From Cellulomonas fengjieae (GTDB taxonomy: Bacteria > Actinomycetota > Actinomycetes > Actinomycetales > Cellulomonadaceae), in NCBI RefSeq assembly GCF_018388465.1, contig NZ_CP074404.1, positions 3,348,001-3,412,000 on the forward strand: 64,000 nt of DNA, read 5' to 3'. Every line of letters begins with the position of its first letter. Position 1 is the first letter of the stretch. The position numbers were made by a program, and so were the translations under genes. Below are positions 62,024 through 64,000 of this stretch, in pieces. Under the pieces are notes generated by a model that was not told where the DNA came from, did not search any database, and saw only the letters and a program-made list of their open reading frames with translations.

Positions 62024-63097
62024 ATGAGCGCAACCACCGCAACCCCCACCCGGCCCCGTGATCGCGCGGTCAGCGACTTCACCGAGCTGACCCGCACGGT
62101 CCAGGCCGCCGGCCTGATGAGGCGCCGCCCCGCGCACTACGCCGTGCGCCTGACCGCCGCCGTGCTCGCCGTGCTCGGCCTGATCGCGACGATCATCCTG
62201 GTCGGTGACTCCTGGTGGCAGATCGCTGTCGCCTTCGCCGCCGCCGTGATCCTCACGCAGATCGCCTTCCTCGGCCACGACGCCGCGCACCGCCAGATCT
62301 TCTCGGACGGCCGCGCCAACAACTGGACCTCGCTGGTCCTCGCCGACCTGTTCGTCGGCCTCAGCTACGGCTGGTGGCAGCGCAAGCACACGCGCCACCA
62401 CGCCAACCCGAACAAGATCGACACCGACCCCGACATCGAGATCGAGGCGCTGGCCTTCACCCCCGCCCAGGCCGCGAAGCGGACGTCGAAGCTGTCGGTC
62501 TGGTACCTGAACCACCAGGGCTGGTTCTTCTTCCCCCTCCTCTTCCTCGAGGGTGTCGCCCTGCACGTCGCCGCGATCAAGCGGCTCTCGTCCCGCGACA
62601 AGCTCGAGCACCGCGCCGCGGAGATCGTCATGATGACGATCCGCCTCGGCGGTGGCACCGCGCTGGTGTTCCTGTCGATGTCCTGGCCGATCGCGCTCGT
62701 CTTCCTCGCGGTGCAGATGGGCGTCTTCGGGTTCTACATGGGCGCGTCGTTCGCCCCGAACCACAAGGGCATGCCGCTGATCCCCAAGGACTCGCGCCTC
62801 GACTTCCTGCGTCGCCAGGTGCTGACCAGCCGCAACATCGGCGGCGGCAAGTGGGTCGACGTGCTGATGGGCGGGCTCAACCACCAGGTCGAGCACCACC
62901 TCTTCCCGTCGATGCCCCGCGCGTCGCTGCGTCGCGCCAAGCCGATCGTCGAGGCGTACTGCCGCGAGCACAACATCCCGTACGTGCAGGTCTCCCTGCC
63001 GAAGTCGTACGCGATCATCGTGAAGTACCTGAACACCGTCGGTAAGCCCGACCGCGACCCGTTCAACTGCCCGATGACGGCGATGTACCGCGTCTGA
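62024..63097 (+). CDS. Membrane fatty acid desaturase
   Basis: A 357-residue membrane enzyme that adds double bonds to acyl chains. Its histidine boxes are HDAAH (85-89), HTRHH (122-126) and HQVEHH (287-292), which hold the di-iron centre; the HxxxxHH third box is typical for acyl-CoA and front-end desaturases. Four helices are visible. The gene follows the cold-shock gene; desaturation at low temperature would fit, but is not shown. Confidence 0.92.
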   Translation: MSATTATPTRPRDRAVSDFTELTRTVQAAGLMRRRPAHYAVRLTAAVLAVLGLIATIILVGDSWWQIAVAFAAAVILTQIAFLGHDAAHRQIFSDGRANNWTSLVLADLFVGLSYGWWQRKHTRHHANPNKIDTDPDIEIEALAFTPAQAAKRTSKLSVWYLNHQGWFFFPLLFLEGVALHVAAIKRLSSRDKLEHRAAEIVMMTIRLGGGTALVFLSMSWPIALVFLAVQMGVFGFYMGASFAPNHKGMPLIPKDSRLDFLRRQVLTSRNIGGGKWVDVLMGGLNHQVEHHLFPSMPRASLRRAKPIVEAYCREHNIPYVQVSLPKSYAIIVKYLNTVGKPDRDPFNCPMTAMYRV

Positions 63098-63116
63098 CGC
63101 ACCGCACCGACCGCGA

Positions 63117-63147
63117 GCCCCCGTCGTCCACACCGGACGGCGGGGGC
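63117..63147. terminator. Terminator of the desaturase gene
   Basis: GCCCCCGTCGTCC and GGACGGCGGGGGC pair with one G-T wobble around a 5-nt loop, 20 nt past the stop, then TTCGTCGTT. Confidence 0.8.
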
Positions 63148-63191
63148 TTCGTCGTTCCCCGTCGCTGCGCACGGTTCCCCTGGGTCGGGGC

Positions 63192-63233
63192 ACGCGCAAG
63201 GGGCAGGGCCGCGTGGCCCCGCCCCCTGCGCGT
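63192..63233. terminator. Terminator of the rhamnogalacturonan lyase gene
   Basis: ACGCGCAAGGGGCAGGGCC pairs with GGCCCCGCCCCCTGCGCGT in 17 of 19 positions around GCGT. It lies 9 nt after the lyase stop on the minus strand. Confidence 0.75.
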
Positions 63234-63241
63234 CAGTGCGG

Positions 63242-64000
63242 TCAGTCGAGCATCGAGATCACCTGCTGGGCCTGGTAGCCGAGGGCCGCCCGGGCGGCCG
63301 GCGTCACCGTCGACCACCGCGTGCGCGGGGTGAGCAGCTCGACGTAGCCCCTGAGCGACTTCACCGCGAGCTTCTCGTTGCCCGCGTCCGCCGCCTTGTC
63401 GGCCACCTCGACCGCGGCGAGCAGCCCCGCGGCCGCCAGGCCCTTGACCGCACCCGCCGCGATCTGCGCCCTGGTCGCGTCACGCAGGGCGTCGATGCTG
63501 CCCGGCGCGTAGAACGAGGGAACGGGAACCTGTGTGTAGTTCGTGTCCGACGCCAGGTAGAAGCCCACGTACGACGGCTGGTTGTAGGTCGTCTGCTGAC
63601 GGGCGACCTCGACGCGGTACTGCGGGTCGTGCATGAGCGTGTACATCTTGGTGTGGCTCAGCGCAGTGCCGGTGAACAGCCGGATCGCCGACGAGTCCTC
63701 GGTGCGGACCAGCAGCTCCTCGCGCGAGTCGCCCAGGACGTCCGCGACGAGCGCCGGGTTGCCCTTGGTGCCGTTGTTCGCCCGCGTCCCCGTGGCCGTG
63801 AGCTGGCGGCCGCGGGTCCAGTCGTCGATCGTCACGTCCTGCGCCGCCGATCCGTTGACGATCTGCGTGGTGCCGTCGGGCAGCCAGCGGATGCTCTGGT
63901 TGGTCCCGGGGATGGGCCCCGGCGTCACGACGCCCTGCGCCGAGTACAGCCCGAGCGAGTCGGTGCCGCCGGGCAGGCTGGCCCAGAGCTCGAGGCCGCG
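63242..64000 (-). CDS. PL11 rhamnogalacturonan lyase, C-terminal part
   Basis: The last 252 residues; the gene runs off the right edge. VADVLGDSREELLVRTEDSS, TALSHTKMYTLMHDPQYR and NQPSYVGFYLASD are hallmark segments of PL11 lyases (YesW/YesX type), which cleave the pectin rhamnogalacturonan I backbone. After the catalytic beta-propeller ends near residue 143 of this fragment, about 95 helical residues follow (SIDALRDATRAQIAAGAVKG onward), a FIVAR-like region. Such a tail is not in the core family. Confidence 0.9.
   Translation of the reverse strand, partial: RGLELWASLPGGTDSLGLYSAQGVVTPGPIPGTNQSIRWLPDGTTQIVNGSAAQDVTIDDWTRGRQLTATGTRANNGTKGNPALVADVLGDSREELLVRTEDSSAIRLFTGTALSHTKMYTLMHDPQYRVEVARQQTTYNQPSYVGFYLASDTNYTQVPVPSFYAPGSIDALRDATRAQIAAGAVKGLAAAGLLAAVEVADKAADAGNEKLAVKSLRGYVELLTPRTRWSTVTPAARAALGYQAQQVISMLD

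Overview
The window is about 73% GC by eye, all genes use actinobacterial GTG/ATG starts with GGAGG-type ribosome binding sites or leaderless starts, and it carries WhiB, GlnR and Crp regulators. A secreted GH48 cellulase with fibronectin III modules and a C-terminal CBM2, next to genes for xylan, arabinan and rhamnogalacturonan use, points to Cellulomonas or a close cellulolytic relative. Species cannot be fixed from the sequence alone.

Layout. 1-2.5 kb: nitrobindin-like protein (cut by the edge), a 35-residue membrane peptide, DsrE protein and a thioredoxin/DUF4395 membrane redox cluster. 2.7-12.6 kb: glnR, nhaA, an EphE-like alpha/beta protein, nth, crp, RidA, DUF4177, whiB, a class A PBP with a PASTA domain, a metallophosphoesterase and tRNA-Pro; from the EphE-like gene onward this order resembles the Mycobacterium tuberculosis Rv3670-Rv3683 block. 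12.6-23.1 kb: a hemicellulose locus, with two permeases, a sugar-binding lipoprotein, GH51 arabinofuranosidase, GH43, GH120 beta-xylosidase and a LacI regulator on one strand, and a second LacI regulator divergent across a 451-bp region with two palindromic operators. 23.1-26.0 kb: a LiaF-like protein with a NarL-type two-component system. 26.2-29.2 kb: GH48 cellulase. 29.4-33.2 kb: a YtrA-type GntR regulator with two ABC-2 exporter pairs. 33.2-35.8 kb: asd and lysC, preceded by hairpin repeats. 36.0-38.1 kb: another ABC exporter. 38.2-42.1 kb: dnaX, a VOC protein, recR and DUF5063.

42.1-49.8 kb holds the main accessory system: a 2041-residue secreted RHS-repeat protein with a Hint self-processing domain and a small C-terminal toxin tip, followed by three small genes that probably encode immunity proteins (one overlapping the toxin stop codon, one unknown, one SUKH-4 like). 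50-52.1 kb: an FtsX/MacB-type ABC pair. Then come the SRP RNA, two bacterial PH-domain proteins, trmO, tRNA-Ser, a lipoprotein, a membrane protein, a small protein with a McrA-type head and zinc ribbon, a BaiN-like flavoprotein, an ATP-dependent DNA ligase, a SEC-C protein, a cold-shock protein, a fatty acid desaturase, and the 3' end of a PL11 rhamnogalacturonan lyase cut by the window edge.

Two signals run across the window. At least thirteen genes have a TANNNT -10 box ending only 6-8 nt before the start codon, which suggests leaderless transcription. Many operons are translationally coupled through 4-nt ATGA or GTGA overlaps. All assignments come from reading the sequence; no database search was run.
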